DNA of 64,000 nt from Nonomuraea endophytica (GCF_014203235.1 NZ_JACHIN010000013.1:246925-310924); one strand, 5' to 3'; numbered from the stretch's first letter, positions 50,807 through 60,726 are shown. Program-made: numbers and translations. The notes: a model not told the origin generated them from the sequence alone.

Positions 50807-53800
50807 ATGACGACACGCTGGGGGTGGGTGCCGAAGGTCCTGGCCGGGACCCTGGCCGCCCTGGCCGTCTACTGCGCGCTGATCGCGCTGATCCGGCCCC
50901 TGCACGCGTTGCTGCGGCCGGTCACCGACACCTTCAACGACCTCGTCTTCCCCGCCGAGCCCAACCTGGCCTACGCCGTCTTCCTCGCCCTGCTGGCCGG
51001 GGCCGTCGCCCGGCGCAAGCGGGCCGCGTACCGGCTGATGCTGGTTTTCCTGGTCTTCACGCTGGTGCTGCTGGCGCTCTACGGGCTGATCGTCTGGCTG
51101 GAGCCGGAGGCGGGCGATGACTACCCGGTCTGGCGGGTCGCGGTCAACTTCGGCGTGACGCTCGTCCTGCTCGTGCTGCTGGTGGCCGCGCGCGCGGAGT
51201 TCTTCGCCAAGACCCAGCGGGCCGCCTTCCGCAAGGCGCTGCTGACGCTGGCGGCCGGGCTGCTGGTCTCGATCGGCGTCGGGTACGCGCTGATCAGCGC
51301 CTTCCACGGCACGCTCCGGCGGCAGGACCGGCTGCCGTGGGTGATCGAGAAGGCGCTCGGCGGCGCGATCACGCTCGACTTCGACCGGGTGGGGTACGGG
51401 CCGGCCTGGGTGGCGTTCACGATCGGGCTGCTGAGCGCGATCGCGCTGCTGTGGGCGTTCGCGGTGCTGTTCCGCTCGCAGTGGGCCATCGCCGAACTGC
51501 TGCCCGCCGACGAGGCCGGGATCCGCCACCTGCTGGCCGCCGAGGGCGAGCGCGACTCGCTCGGCTACTTCGCCACCCGCCGCGACCGGGCCGCGATCTT
51601 CTCGCCGAGCGGCAAGAGCGCGATCTCCTACCGCGTCGTCAGCGGGGTGAGCCTGGCGGGCGGCGACCCGATCGGCGACGTGGAGGCGTGGGAACCGGCC
51701 ATCGCCCGCTGGCGGCGCCAGGCCGAGGAGTACGGCTGGACGCCCGCCGCCATCGGCGCCGGCGAGGAGGGCGCCCGCGCCTACGCCCGCGCCGGGCTCA
51801 AGGTCCTGCAACTCGGCGACGAGGCGGTCCTGCACGTGGCCGCCTTCACCCTCGGCGGCCGCGAGATGCGCGGCGTGCGGCAGGCGGTCAACCGGGTCGG
51901 GCGCGCCGGATACACCCTGCGGGTACGCAGGCACGCCGAGCTGTCACCCGAGGAGATGCGCAGCGTCATCGCCAGGGCCGACGCCTGGCGCGACACCGAG
52001 ACCGAGCGCGGCTTCTCCATGGCGCTCGGCCGGCTCGGCGACCCCGCCGACGGCCGCTGCGTGCTCGTCGAGGCGCTCACCGCCGACGGCGACGAGGCGG
52101 CGATCCTGTCGTTCGTCCCGTGGGGCGAGCGCGGGCTCTCGCTCGACCTCATGCGCCGCGACCGGGGGGCCGACAACGGGCTCATGGAGTTCATGGTCAC
52201 CGGCCTGGTCGAGCGGGCGCCCGAACTGGGCGTCGAGCGGATCTCGCTCAACTTCGCCGTCTTCCGCGCCGCCTTCGAGGAGGGCGCCAGGATCGGGGCC
52301 GGTCCGGTGCTGCGGGCGTGGCGGCGGCTGCTGCTGTTCTTCTCGCGCTGGTGGCAGCTGGAGTCGCTCTACCGGTCGAACGTGAAGTACCGGCCCGAGT
52401 GGGTGCCGCGCTTTCTCGCCTACGCCGACAACCGCGACCTGCCCAAGGTCGGGCTGGCCTCGGCGGTGGCGGAGGGGTTCCTGGCCGGTCCGAGCCTGCC
52501 CACGCTGCTGCGGCGCGGTGAGGGCCGGGCGGTCGAGCCCGTGACGCCGGTGGCCCTGGAAGCGCCCGCCGCCGAGGCCCCGCCCAAGGCCGCCGCCGCG
52601 CCGCCGGAGCAGGACGGGGTCAGGGCGGGGAAGCTGGCGCTGGTCGCGGAGCCGTACCCGGTGAACTTCCCGCGCACGCACACGACGGCGCAGGCCGGGC
52701 GGGTCGGCGAGAGGGTGGCGGTGGCCGGGCGGGTGATGCTGGTGCGCGACCACGGCGGCATCCTGTTCGCGACGCTGCGCGACTGGGCGGGGGAGCGGCA
52801 GCTCATGATCACCGATCCGGAGCTGCTGGCACGCTGGCGGCGCGTCGTGGACCTCGGCGACCACGTCGGGGTCCACGGGCGGGTCGAGAGCTCCGCCACG
52901 GGCGAGGTCTCCGTGCTGGCCGAGGACTGGACGCTGACCGGCAAGTGCCTGCACCCGCTGCCCGACAAGCGCCGCGGGCTGACCGACCCCGAGGCCCGCG
53001 TGCGCCGCCGCCACCTCGACCTGATCACCTCGCCCGCCGCGCGGGAGATGCTGCGGGTACGCGCCGCCGCCGTCCGGGCCCTGCGCGACGGCCTGGTACG
53101 GCGGGGCTTCCTGGAGGTCGAGACCCCGATCCTGCAGCCGGTGCACGGAGGGGCCGGCGCGCGCCCGTTCCGCACCCACATCAATGCCTACGACCTGGAC
53201 CTGTACCTGCGGATCGCGCCCGAGCTCTACCTCAAGCGGCTGTGCGTGGGCGGGGTGGAGCGGGTGTTCGAGCTGGGCAGGACCTTCAGGAACGAGGGCG
53301 TGTCACACAAGCACAACCCGGAGTTCACCATGCTGGAGGCCTATCAGGCCTACGCCGACTACCGGGACATGCTGGACCTCGCCCGCTCGCTGATCCAGGA
53401 GGGCGCCCAGGCGGCGCTGGGCGGGCAGATCGTGCAAGGGGTGGACATCTCGGGCGAGTGGCCGGTCGTCCCGGTCAACCAGGCGATCTCCGCCGCCGCC
53501 GGTGAAGAGGTCACCGCGGCCACCGGGGCGCCGGAACTGCGGAAGCTCTGTGACCGGCTCGGCGTGCCGTACAACCCGAAGTGGCGGCGCGGGGAGCTGG
53601 TCCTGGAGCTGTACGAGCGGCTGGTCGAGGCGCGGACCACCGCGCCCGCCTTCTACGTCGACTTTCCCGCCGACGTCTCGCCGCTGACGCGCCCGCACCG
53701 CGACGATCCCCGGCTGGCCGAGCGCTGGGACCTGGTGGCGTTCGGGGCGGAGCTGGGCACCGCCTACTCCGAGCTGGCCGATCCGGCCGAGCAGCGGCGG

Positions 53801-54004
53801 CGGCTGACCGAGCAGTCCTCGCTGGCCGCCGGGGGCGATCCCGAGGCGATGGAGCTGGACGAGGACTTCCTGGCCGCGCTGGAGTACGCGATGCCGCCGA
53901 CCGGCGGGCTCGGACTCGGCGTGGACCGGCTCGTCATGCTCCTGACCGGCGCGCCCATCCGCCAGACGCTGCCTTTCCCGCTGGTACGTCCCGCAAAGAG
54001 ATGA
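50807..54004 (+). CDS. lysX: Bifunctional lysylphosphatidylglycerol synthetase/lysyl-tRNA synthetase LysX
   Basis: 1065-aa two-function enzyme known from mycobacteria: it charges tRNA with Lys and transfers it to phosphatidylglycerol, lowering the cell's negative surface charge against cationic peptides. About 210 residues of membrane helices, an MprF-type DUF2156 transferase (about 215-560), a linker, an OB-fold (about 625-720) and a class II LysRS core with RTFRNEGVSHKHNPEFTMLE (motif 2) and GLGLGVDRLVMLL (motif 3). ATG 50807. Confidence 0.95.
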   Translation: MTTRWGWVPKVLAGTLAALAVYCALIALIRPLHALLRPVTDTFNDLVFPAEPNLAYAVFLALLAGAVARRKRAAYRLMLVFLVFTLVLLALYGLIVWLEPEAGDDYPVWRVAVNFGVTLVLLVLLVAARAEFFAKTQRAAFRKALLTLAAGLLVSIGVGYALISAFHGTLRRQDRLPWVIEKALGGAITLDFDRVGYGPAWVAFTIGLLSAIALLWAFAVLFRSQWAIAELLPADEAGIRHLLAAEGERDSLGYFATRRDRAAIFSPSGKSAISYRVVSGVSLAGGDPIGDVEAWEPAIARWRRQAEEYGWTPAAIGAGEEGARAYARAGLKVLQLGDEAVLHVAAFTLGGREMRGVRQAVNRVGRAGYTLRVRRHAELSPEEMRSVIARADAWRDTETERGFSMALGRLGDPADGRCVLVEALTADGDEAAILSFVPWGERGLSLDLMRRDRGADNGLMEFMVTGLVERAPELGVERISLNFAVFRAAFEEGARIGAGPVLRAWRRLLLFFSRWWQLESLYRSNVKYRPEWVPRFLAYADNRDLPKVGLASAVAEGFLAGPSLPTLLRRGEGRAVEPVTPVALEAPAAEAPPKAAAAPPEQDGVRAGKLALVAEPYPVNFPRTHTTAQAGRVGERVAVAGRVMLVRDHGGILFATLRDWAGERQLMITDPELLARWRRVVDLGDHVGVHGRVESSATGEVSVLAEDWTLTGKCLHPLPDKRRGLTDPEARVRRRHLDLITSPAAREMLRVRAAAVRALRDGLVRRGFLEVETPILQPVHGGAGARPFRTHINAYDLDLYLRIAPELYLKRLCVGGVERVFELGRTFRNEGVSHKHNPEFTMLEAYQAYADYRDMLDLARSLIQEGAQAALGGQIVQGVDISGEWPVVPVNQAISAAAGEEVTAATGAPELRKLCDRLGVPYNPKWRRGELVLELYERLVEARTTAPAFYVDFPADVSPLTRPHRDDPRLAERWDLVAFGAELGTAYSELADPAEQRRRLTEQSSLAAGGDPEAMELDEDFLAALEYAMPPTGGLGLGVDRLVMLLTGAPIRQTLPFPLVRPAKR

Positions 54005-54062
54005 CGAGATTGCCAGACACCCACCACAATGGCCGGGAAAGTCGCCAAATGTGGGGGTGGGG

Positions 54063-56432
54063 ATGCCGGAGCTCGTTGCCCTGCGGGCGGGAGACCCCGG
54101 CAGGGTCGGGGCCTACAACCTGACCGCCCGCCTGGGCGAGGGCGGACAGGGCACCGTCTACCTCGGCGAGAACTCCGCCGGAGGCCAGGTCGCCGTCAAG
54201 CTGCTCCGCGCCGACCTGGCCGGGGACGAGGACGCCTCCGAGCGCTTCGTCCGCGAGGTCGCCATGGCCCGCCGGGTCGCGCCCTTCTGCACCGCCCAGG
54301 TGATCGAGACCGGGCTGCTGAACGGCCGGCCGTACATCGTCAGCGAGTACATCGACGGGCCGACCCTGCACGAGGTCGTCCAGCGGGAGGGGCCGCGCTC
54401 AGGCCCCGCGCTGCACCGCCTGGCGATCGGCACCGTCACCGCGCTCGTCGCGATCCACCAGGCCGGGATCGTGCACCGCGACTTCAAACCGTCCAACGTG
54501 GTGCTCGCCGCCGACGGCCCGAGGGTGATCGACTTCGGCATCGCCAAGGCGCTCGACCTCACCTCCACGCTCACCGCCACCGCCATCGGCACCCCCGCGT
54601 TCATGGCGCCCGAGCAGCTCACCGACGCGGTGCCCGGTCCCCGCGCGGACATGCACGCGTGGGCGTCCACGATGTTGTACGCCGCCACCGGGCACACGCC
54701 CTTCGGGGCCGACAGCCTGCCCGCCATGGTCAACCGCATCCTCAACGCGGCGCCCGACATCAGCGGCATCGCCGATCCGCAACTGCGCGCGCTGGTCCAG
54801 GACTGCCTGGAGAAGGACCCGAACCGGCGGCCGAGCGCGGGGGACGCGCTGATGCGCCTGCTGGGGCACGCGCCGGGCGGCCCGTTCGGGCAGGCGCCGG
54901 GTTCGGGCCCGCCGTCACCCGGCCTGCTGGTCGAGGGCACGGCCGTGGCAGCGGGACCGGGCGGGGCCCCCTTCGCACCCCCGGACGCCCGCCCCCAGAG
55001 CGGCCCCAACGCGATGCCACCGGGCCCCGGAACGCCGCACAACACCGGGATGCCGCCGGGCCCCGGCATGCAACAAGGCCCGGGGACGCAGCAGAGCCAC
55101 GGTATGCAGCAAAGCCCGGGTATGCAGCAGGGTCCTGGGATGCAGCAGGGTCCTGGGATGCCGCAGCGGCAGGGGGCGCCGCCGACGCCACCGCCGCCGG
55201 GGATGCCGCCCGGACAGCGGATGCCCGGTCAAGGAGTGCCTCCCGGTCACGGAGTGCCTCCCGGGCAGGGGACGTGGGTTGGGCCGCCGGCCGTACCGGC
55301 TGCTCATCTGCCGCCCCCGCAGCACTCGCGGCCCCTGCGCCAGCCACCGCCCACCAGGCCGCGCGGCATGCGCACGGGCTGGGTGATCGCGGCGGCCGCC
55401 GTCGCGGTGCTGGTGCTGGCGGTCGTCGGCGTGGTCACGGCCACCCGGATGGCGGGCGGCCCGGTCACGACCTCGGCCACCCCCAGGACGTCCCGCCCGG
55501 CCACGCCCGCCCCCACCACCGCCAAGAACCCCTCACCGCCACCGGCGGCGACCAAGCGGTTCACGCTGCCGGGAACGGTGGTGACGGTCGAGGAGCACGA
55601 CGACGACCCGATCAAGCTCGTCTCCTACAGCGCCGACAGCGGCAAGCGCGTCTACGTCAGAAAGGCGGGCGCCGACCGCTTCGTGCTCAACCGCGCCTAC
55701 TTCGAGTACGCGCTCAACACCACCGGCACCCGCGCCCTGGCCACCGACGCCGACTACAGCAGCGACGGCTACTCCCAGGTCTCGATCGTCGAGCACGTCA
55801 CCGGCGTCAAGCGCACGATCAAGCTGACCGCCGCCCCCGTCTACCCGAGCGCGCCGCGCTGGTCGCCGGACGGCAGGCTGGGCCTGTTCACGCTGTACAA
55901 GGCCACGGACAACGACAGCATCCCGTACGGCTACGCCATCCTCGACATCGCCACCGGCAAGCCCAGCGTCTTCCAGGTCAAGGACATCAACACCAGCACC
56001 TACGACTACTTCTGGGACGGCGACGGCGAGTCTGTCGGCAACTGGGCGAACGGCGACATGCGCTTCTTCGACCTCGAAGGCAGGCCGCTGGCCCGCACTC
56101 TGCCCGAGGGCGGCCACCCGCTGTGGGTCGAGAGCGACGTGCTCTCGCCCTCGGGCACCCACTACCTCGCCTACTGCGACGAGGCGGGCAGCAGCCTGTG
56201 CGCCAAGCCCGTCTCCGGCCGGGGCGAGAGCAGGCCGCCCATCCCGATCCAGACCAACCGGCTGATCGGCTGGTGGGACGAGGACCACGTGGCGATCTGG
56301 CGTGTGCACGCCGGCGGCTACCAGGCCGTGGTCGTCGACATGAAGGGCGACACGACGCGGGTCCTGGCCACCGCGCCCAAGAAGAAGGACTTCGACGCCA
56401 TGGGCTTCCTCTACACGCGAGGAGCGCACTAG
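54063..56432 (+). CDS. Receptor Ser/Thr protein kinase with extracellular propeller-like sensor
   Basis: 789-aa membrane kinase. The kinase domain (15-270) has LGEGGQGTVYLG, Lys46, HRDFKPSN (Asp140) and DFG (Asp157). A long Gly/Pro/Gln/Met-rich linker with tandem MQQGPG units runs from about 270 to 435, then one membrane helix (about 440-462) and an extracellular domain of TolB/propeller-like strands (RWSPDGRLGLFTL). ATG 54063 is preferred over GTG 54051. Probably senses an envelope signal; ligand unknown. Confidence 0.92.
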   Translation: MPELVALRAGDPGRVGAYNLTARLGEGGQGTVYLGENSAGGQVAVKLLRADLAGDEDASERFVREVAMARRVAPFCTAQVIETGLLNGRPYIVSEYIDGPTLHEVVQREGPRSGPALHRLAIGTVTALVAIHQAGIVHRDFKPSNVVLAADGPRVIDFGIAKALDLTSTLTATAIGTPAFMAPEQLTDAVPGPRADMHAWASTMLYAATGHTPFGADSLPAMVNRILNAAPDISGIADPQLRALVQDCLEKDPNRRPSAGDALMRLLGHAPGGPFGQAPGSGPPSPGLLVEGTAVAAGPGGAPFAPPDARPQSGPNAMPPGPGTPHNTGMPPGPGMQQGPGTQQSHGMQQSPGMQQGPGMQQGPGMPQRQGAPPTPPPPGMPPGQRMPGQGVPPGHGVPPGQGTWVGPPAVPAAHLPPPQHSRPLRQPPPTRPRGMRTGWVIAAAAVAVLVLAVVGVVTATRMAGGPVTTSATPRTSRPATPAPTTAKNPSPPPAATKRFTLPGTVVTVEEHDDDPIKLVSYSADSGKRVYVRKAGADRFVLNRAYFEYALNTTGTRALATDADYSSDGYSQVSIVEHVTGVKRTIKLTAAPVYPSAPRWSPDGRLGLFTLYKATDNDSIPYGYAILDIATGKPSVFQVKDINTSTYDYFWDGDGESVGNWANGDMRFFDLEGRPLARTLPEGGHPLWVESDVLSPSGTHYLAYCDEAGSSLCAKPVSGRGESRPPIPIQTNRLIGWWDEDHVAIWRVHAGGYQAVVVDMKGDTTRVLATAPKKKDFDAMGFLYTRGAH

Positions 56433-56482
56433 GCGCTTAGGATCAAGAAGGCCCGAAGCTCCGGACTCCTCAGGGGGTACAC

Positions 56483-57094
56483 GTGGACAGCCAGCAGATC
56501 ACCGTGCTCGGTCAGGGCGCGGTCTCGGCCGCCCCGGACGCCATGCGGCTCAACGCCGGCGTCGAGGTGCGCAAGGCGAGCGCCGGTGAGGCCTTCGCCG
56601 CCGTCCGCGCCGCCGCCGTCCGGCTCCTGCGGACGCTGACCGAGGCGGGCCTGGACGCCAAGGACCTGCGCACCAGCGAGCTGTCGCTGGGACCCGAGTA
56701 CGAGAACTACCCGAAGGTCTCCGCCTACCGCGCCGCCCAGGGCGTCGAGGCGGTGGTGCGCGACCTGTCGCAGGCCGACCGGATCATCGACCTCGTGGCG
56801 GGGGTCGGCGAGGAGGCCAGGCTCAACGGCGTCAGCTTCGAGATCTCCGACCCGGTCTCGGCGCTCAAGGACGCGCGCGACCGGGCCTTCAAGGACGCCA
56901 GGGCCAAGGCGGAGCAATATGCGGGCCTGGCCGGCCGCCCGCTCGGCCAGGTCGTGTCCATCAGCGAGGAGGCCGACGCCCCGCCGCGGCCGATGATGAT
57001 GGCCGCGGCGGCCATGGCCGACCAGTCCTCGATCAGCCCGGGTGAGCAGTCCGTCACGGTGTCGGTCCGGGTCGTCTACGCCTTCGGCGGCTGA
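56483..57094 (+). CDS. SIMPL (DUF541) domain protein
   Basis: 203-aa protein of the SIMPL family: ITVLGQGAVSAAPDAMRLNAGVE at the N-terminus, DLRTSELSLGPEY and a C-terminal SVTVSVRVVYAF. No signal peptide in this copy, unlike many relatives. Function unknown; some members protect against oxidative stress. GTG 56483. Ends four bases from nadA. Confidence 0.9.
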   Translation: MDSQQITVLGQGAVSAAPDAMRLNAGVEVRKASAGEAFAAVRAAAVRLLRTLTEAGLDAKDLRTSELSLGPEYENYPKVSAYRAAQGVEAVVRDLSQADRIIDLVAGVGEEARLNGVSFEISDPVSALKDARDRAFKDARAKAEQYAGLAGRPLGQVVSISEEADAPPRPMMMAAAAMADQSSISPGEQSVTVSVRVVYAFGG

Positions 57095-57098
57095 GCCG

Positions 57099-58232
57099 TT
57101 ACGGCAGCGCCAGCATGCGGTCGAGGGCCACCTTGGCCCAGTGGGCGGTGTCCGCCTCGACGGTGATCTGGTTGACCGTCTCGCCCAGGGCGAGCGACTC
57201 CAGCGCCCACACCAGGTGGGGCAGGTCGATCCGGTTCATGGTGGAGCAGTAGCAGACCGTCTTGTCCAGGAACGAGACGCTCTTGTCGGGGAACATCTGG
57301 GCCAGCCGCTTGACCAGGTTCAGCTCGGTGCCGATGGCCCAGCTGGACCCGGCGGGAGCGGCCTGGAGCGTCTTGATGATGTACTCGGTGGAGCCCACGT
57401 AGTCGGCCTTCAGCACCACGTCGTGCCGGCACTCCGGGTGCACGAGCACGTTGACGCCGGGGATGCGGGCGCGCACGTCGTCCACGGACTCGGCGGTGAA
57501 GCGCCCGTGCACCGAGCAGTGGCCCTTCCACAGGATCATCTTCGCCCCGGCGACCTTGCCCATGTCGTTGGGCCGGTGCGGGTTCCACAGCACGCAGTCC
57601 TCCAGCGACATGCCCATCTCCAGCACCGCGGTGTTGCGCCCGAGGTGCTGGTCGGGCAGGAACAGCACCTGCTTGCCCTGCTCGAACGCCCACTCCAGTG
57701 CCCGCTTGGCGTTGGAGGAGGTGCACACGACGCCGCCGTGCCGTCCGCAGAAGGCCTTGATGTCGGCGCTGGAGTTCATGTACGTGACGGGCACGACGTC
57801 GTCGGCCAGCCCCGCCTCCTCCAGCGCCTCCCAGCACTCCTCCACCTGGTCGAAGGTGGCCATGTCGGCCATCGAGCACCCGGCCGCCAGGTCGGGCAGC
57901 ACCACACGCTGGCCCGGCCCGGTCAGGATGTCGGCCGACTCGGCCATGAAGTGCACGCCGCAGAAGACGATGAACTCCGCCTCGGGCCGGGCGGCCGCCT
58001 GCTGGGCCAGCTTGAAGGAGTCACCGGTCACGTCGGCGAACTGGATGACCTCGTCGCGCTGGTAGTGGTGGCCGAGCACGAACACGCGCTCGCCCAGCGC
58101 CGCCTTCGCCTTGCGCGCCCGTTCGACCAGGTCAGGGTCGGAGGCGGCGGGAAGCTCGCCGGGACAGTCGACGCCGCGCTCGCTGCCCGCGTCAGCGCTC
58201 CTGCCAAGGATGAACAGCTGGGTGGTGGTCAT
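57099..58232 (-). CDS. nadA: Quinolinate synthase
   Basis: 377-aa [4Fe-4S] enzyme condensing iminoaspartate with DHAP in NAD synthesis. GHHYQRDEV (54-62), FCGVHFMAE (Cys91), PECRHDV and CYCSTMN hold the cluster and active-site residues. ATG 58232 is chosen; the in-frame extension to 58334 lacks conservation and runs through a hairpin. nadB and nadC are not in the window. Confidence 0.95.
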   Translation of the reverse strand: MTTTQLFILGRSADAGSERGVDCPGELPAASDPDLVERARKAKAALGERVFVLGHHYQRDEVIQFADVTGDSFKLAQQAAARPEAEFIVFCGVHFMAESADILTGPGQRVVLPDLAAGCSMADMATFDQVEECWEALEEAGLADDVVPVTYMNSSADIKAFCGRHGGVVCTSSNAKRALEWAFEQGKQVLFLPDQHLGRNTAVLEMGMSLEDCVLWNPHRPNDMGKVAGAKMILWKGHCSVHGRFTAESVDDVRARIPGVNVLVHPECRHDVVLKADYVGSTEYIIKTLQAAPAGSSWAIGTELNLVKRLAQMFPDKSVSFLDKTVCYCSTMNRIDLPHLVWALESLALGETVNQITVEADTAHWAKVALDRMLALP

Positions 58233-58293
58233 GGCCGAACCCCTTATCGTCGGATTGACGATACTCATGATGGCATACGCTTCCCGGAGCTTT

Positions 58294-58325
58294 GCCGTAC
58301 CCCACCCCTTTTGAGGGGGTACGGC
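58294..58325. promoter_or_regulatory. Inverted repeat between nadA and erpA
   Basis: Perfect 10-bp arms GCCGTACCCC/GGGGTACGGC around a 12-nt loop, between divergent nadA and erpA. It could be an operator or a leader hairpin; no T-run argues against a terminator. Confidence 0.55.
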
Positions 58326-58416
58326 CGGCCGCACCGACGGTGGGGAATGTGAAGAGGTCGGCCGGTGTTGCTAACGTCTTAGTAGGAAGTCAGAAACAGA
58401 CCGCGGGAGTTCGCAC

Positions 58417-58770
58417 ATGACGGTTGAGAGCAGCGAGACCACGACGCAGGGCCTGATCCTGACCGACGCGGCCTCGGCGAAGGTCAAGAGCCTGCTGGAG
58501 CAGCAGGGTGAGGAAGGCCTGCAGCTGCGGGTGGCCGTCCAGCCCGGTGGCTGTTCCGGCCTGCGCTACCAGCTCTTCTTCGACGACCGTTCGATGGACG
58601 GCGACGTGGTGACCGACTTCGGCGGCGTCGGTGTCGTGACGGACCGGATGAGCGCGCCGTACCTGCTGGGCGCGACGATCGACTTCGTCGACACCATTGA
58701 GAAGCAGGGCTTCACCATCGACAACCCCAACGCCACCGGCTCCTGCGCCTGTGGCGACTCCTTCAACTAA
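58417..58770 (+). CDS. erpA: Iron-sulfur insertion protein ErpA (A-type carrier)
   Basis: 117-aa A-type carrier that passes Fe-S clusters to apoproteins. The three cysteine ligands are in GGCSGLRY (Cys46) and GSCACG (Cys110, Cys112). ATG 58417 with GGGAG upstream. It faces away from nadA, itself an Fe-S enzyme, and precedes adoK as in mycobacteria. Confidence 0.94.
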   Translation: MTVESSETTTQGLILTDAASAKVKSLLEQQGEEGLQLRVAVQPGGCSGLRYQLFFDDRSMDGDVVTDFGGVGVVTDRMSAPYLLGATIDFVDTIEKQGFTIDNPNATGSCACGDSFN

Positions 58771-58946
58771 GAAGGCGTCAACGCCGATCCGCCCCGGACC
58801 GCCTGAGGGCGCCGGGGTTGTGGTCGTCGTCCAGCCGGTCTGGTGGCCGGTTGGTGGGAGGCCGCGTTCACCTTGGTGTGGACGTGGCCTTCGCATATCC
58901 TCGTGAGGCTCTACTTGGCCTGCAGACAACGAGGAAGAAGAATCCC

Positions 58947-59933
58947 GTGCGCATCGCCGTCACCGGCTCCATCGCGACAGACCATCTGATGACGTTCCCA
59001 GGAAGCTTCGGCGATCAGCTCATCGCCGAACAACTGGATCGGGTGTCACTTTCGTTCCTGGTCGACGACCTGCAGATCCGGCGGGGAGGCTGTGCGGCGA
59101 ACATCGCGTTCGGCATGGGCTGCCTGGGCTTGACCCCCATCCTTGTGGGCGCGGTCGGCTCCGACTTCGCCGACTACCGCTCCTGGCTGGAGCGCCACGG
59201 CGTCGACTGCGACTCGGTGCACGTGTCGGAGACTCACCACACCGCCAGATTCCTGTGCACCACCGACGAGCACCACAACCAGATCGCCTCCTTCTACACG
59301 GGCGCGATGGCCGAGGCCAGGAACATCGAGTTGCAGCCGACCGCCGCCCGCGTGGGCGCGCTGGACCTGGTGCTGATCAGCCCCAACGACCCCGACGCGA
59401 TGCTCAGGCACACCGACGAGTGCCGCCAGCGGGGCATCCCGTTCGCCGCCGACATCTCCCAGCAGCTGGCCCGCATGGCCGACGAGCAGATCCGTCAGCT
59501 CGTCGACGGGGCCGCGTACCTCTTCTCCAACGACTACGAGAAGGGGCTCATCGAGCAGAAGACCGGCTGGTCCGACGAGGAGATCCTGGACCGCGTGGGT
59601 GTGCGCATCACCACGCTCGGCCCGAAGGGCGCCGTCATCGCGCGCAGGGGCGAGCCGTCCATCCAGGTCGCGCCCGCGCCCGAGCTCGGCAAGGCCGACC
59701 CGACCGGCGTCGGCGACGCCTTCCGCGCGGGCTTCCTGTCGGCGCTGGCGTGGGGCCTGTCGCTGGAGCGCTGCGGCCAGGTGGGCAACCTCACCGCCAC
59801 GCACGTGCTGGAGCGCGTCGGCGGCCAGGAGTACGAGCTGGGCCAGCGGTCCTTCATGGAGCGCTTCACGGCCGCCTACGGCGCCGAGGCGGCCGCCGAG
59901 GTCGCCGGCCACGTGAAGTGCCACTACGCCTGA
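58947..59933 (+). CDS. adoK: Adenosine kinase, PfkB-family (AdoK type)
   Basis: 328-aa ribokinase-family kinase closely resembling mycobacterial AdoK (Rv2202c): N-terminus RIAVTGSIATDHLM, SLSFLVDDL, SFYTGAMAEARNIEL, and the anion hole/catalytic Asp in DPTGVGDAFRAGF. It phosphorylates adenosine in purine salvage; a sugar-kinase role remains possible. GTG 58947 follows GAGGAAG. Same neighbourhood as in M. tuberculosis (erpA-like gene, adoK, ctaC). Confidence 0.85.
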   Translation: MRIAVTGSIATDHLMTFPGSFGDQLIAEQLDRVSLSFLVDDLQIRRGGCAANIAFGMGCLGLTPILVGAVGSDFADYRSWLERHGVDCDSVHVSETHHTARFLCTTDEHHNQIASFYTGAMAEARNIELQPTAARVGALDLVLISPNDPDAMLRHTDECRQRGIPFAADISQQLARMADEQIRQLVDGAAYLFSNDYEKGLIEQKTGWSDEEILDRVGVRITTLGPKGAVIARRGEPSIQVAPAPELGKADPTGVGDAFRAGFLSALAWGLSLERCGQVGNLTATHVLERVGGQEYELGQRSFMERFTAAYGAEAAAEVAGHVKCHYA

Positions 59934-59943
59934 CCCCGGCGAC

Positions 59944-59968
59944 GGGCGCGGCCGTCAACGCCGCGCCC
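59944..59968. terminator. Hairpin between convergent adoK and CBS genes
   Basis: Perfect 9-bp stem GGGCGCGGC/GCCGCGCCC with a 7-nt loop and no T-run, a common form of GC-rich intergenic terminator. Confidence 0.55.
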
Positions 59969-59994
59969 GCTCCTTCCCCGCTACGGCCGGGCCG

Positions 59995-60411
59995 TCAGAC
60001 GCCCGCGTAGACGCGGTGCACGAACCCGGCGAGCTGGTCGTCCGGCAGGTGCTTGGCCAGGTCCGCCTCGCTGATCATCCCGATGATGCGGTGGTTCTCG
60101 ATCACCGGCAGCCGGCGGATCTGGTTCTCCTCCATCCTGGCCAGCGCCTCCTCCACGGTGGCGTCGGCCGGGACCCACACCAGCCCGGTGGCCAGGTCGC
60201 CGGCGGTGACCCTGGACGGGTCGTGGCCCTCGGCGATGCACTTGGTGACGATGTCCTTGAGCCGGTCGTCGGAACCGCAGATCGGCAGCGCTCCGACACC
60301 CCGGTCGCGCATCATCTGCGCCGCCCGGTCGAGCGTCTCGTGGGCGGCGATGCACTCCACGCCCGCGCTCATCAGGTCGCGGGCGGTCTCGTGCGGGTGT
60401 CCAGCGGTCAT
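59995..60411 (-). CDS. CBS-domain pair protein
   Basis: 138-aa protein made of two CBS domains (VECIAAHETLDRAAQMM and WVPADATVEEALARM start the two halves; the second ends RRLPVIENHRIIGMISEADL). It probably binds adenine nucleotides. No effector domain. Downstream of the tusA/cysteine desulfurase pair. Confidence 0.9.
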   Translation of the reverse strand: MTAGHPHETARDLMSAGVECIAAHETLDRAAQMMRDRGVGALPICGSDDRLKDIVTKCIAEGHDPSRVTAGDLATGLVWVPADATVEEALARMEENQIRRLPVIENHRIIGMISEADLAKHLPDDQLAGFVHRVYAGV

Positions 60412-60480
60412 CGGATTCCCCCCGAAAAGAGATGACGTACCTGGACGTTCTACCCCTTTGACCTGCGCGCCACCCCGGGG

Positions 60481-60726
60481 TCAGTAGTTGCGGCGGACGT
60501 GGATGGCCCAGCCGCCCCCGGGCAGCTCGTACGTGCCCACGTGCGGATGCGACTTCAGCCGGCACCAGGCGGGCACGTCGGTATAGGCGGCCGGGTCGTC
60601 GGCCAGCACCGCCACCACCGCGTTGAGCGGAACGTGGTTGATCTGCTCGGCGAGCATGATGATCGGGATCGGGCACTTCTTCCCGAGCGCGTCGATCGTC
60701 AGTGCGGGCTGAGTCACTTCTGTCAT
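60481..60726 (-). CDS. TusA-family sulfurtransferase
   Basis: 81-aa sulfur-carrier protein. The CPxP motif KKCPIPI holds the persulfide Cys18. Its ATG overlaps the desulfurase stop (ATGA), so the two are made together and sulfur probably passes directly from desulfurase to this protein. In many streptomycetes I recall these as one fused protein; here they are separate. Confidence 0.9.
   Translation of the reverse strand: MTEVTQPALTIDALGKKCPIPIIMLAEQINHVPLNAVVAVLADDPAAYTDVPAWCRLKSHPHVGTYELPGGGWAIHVRRNY

Noticed and set aside
58818..59933. Longer start for adoK
   Set aside because: The upstream part has no family similarity, while GTG 58947 follows a good ribosome site and matches the AdoK N-terminus.
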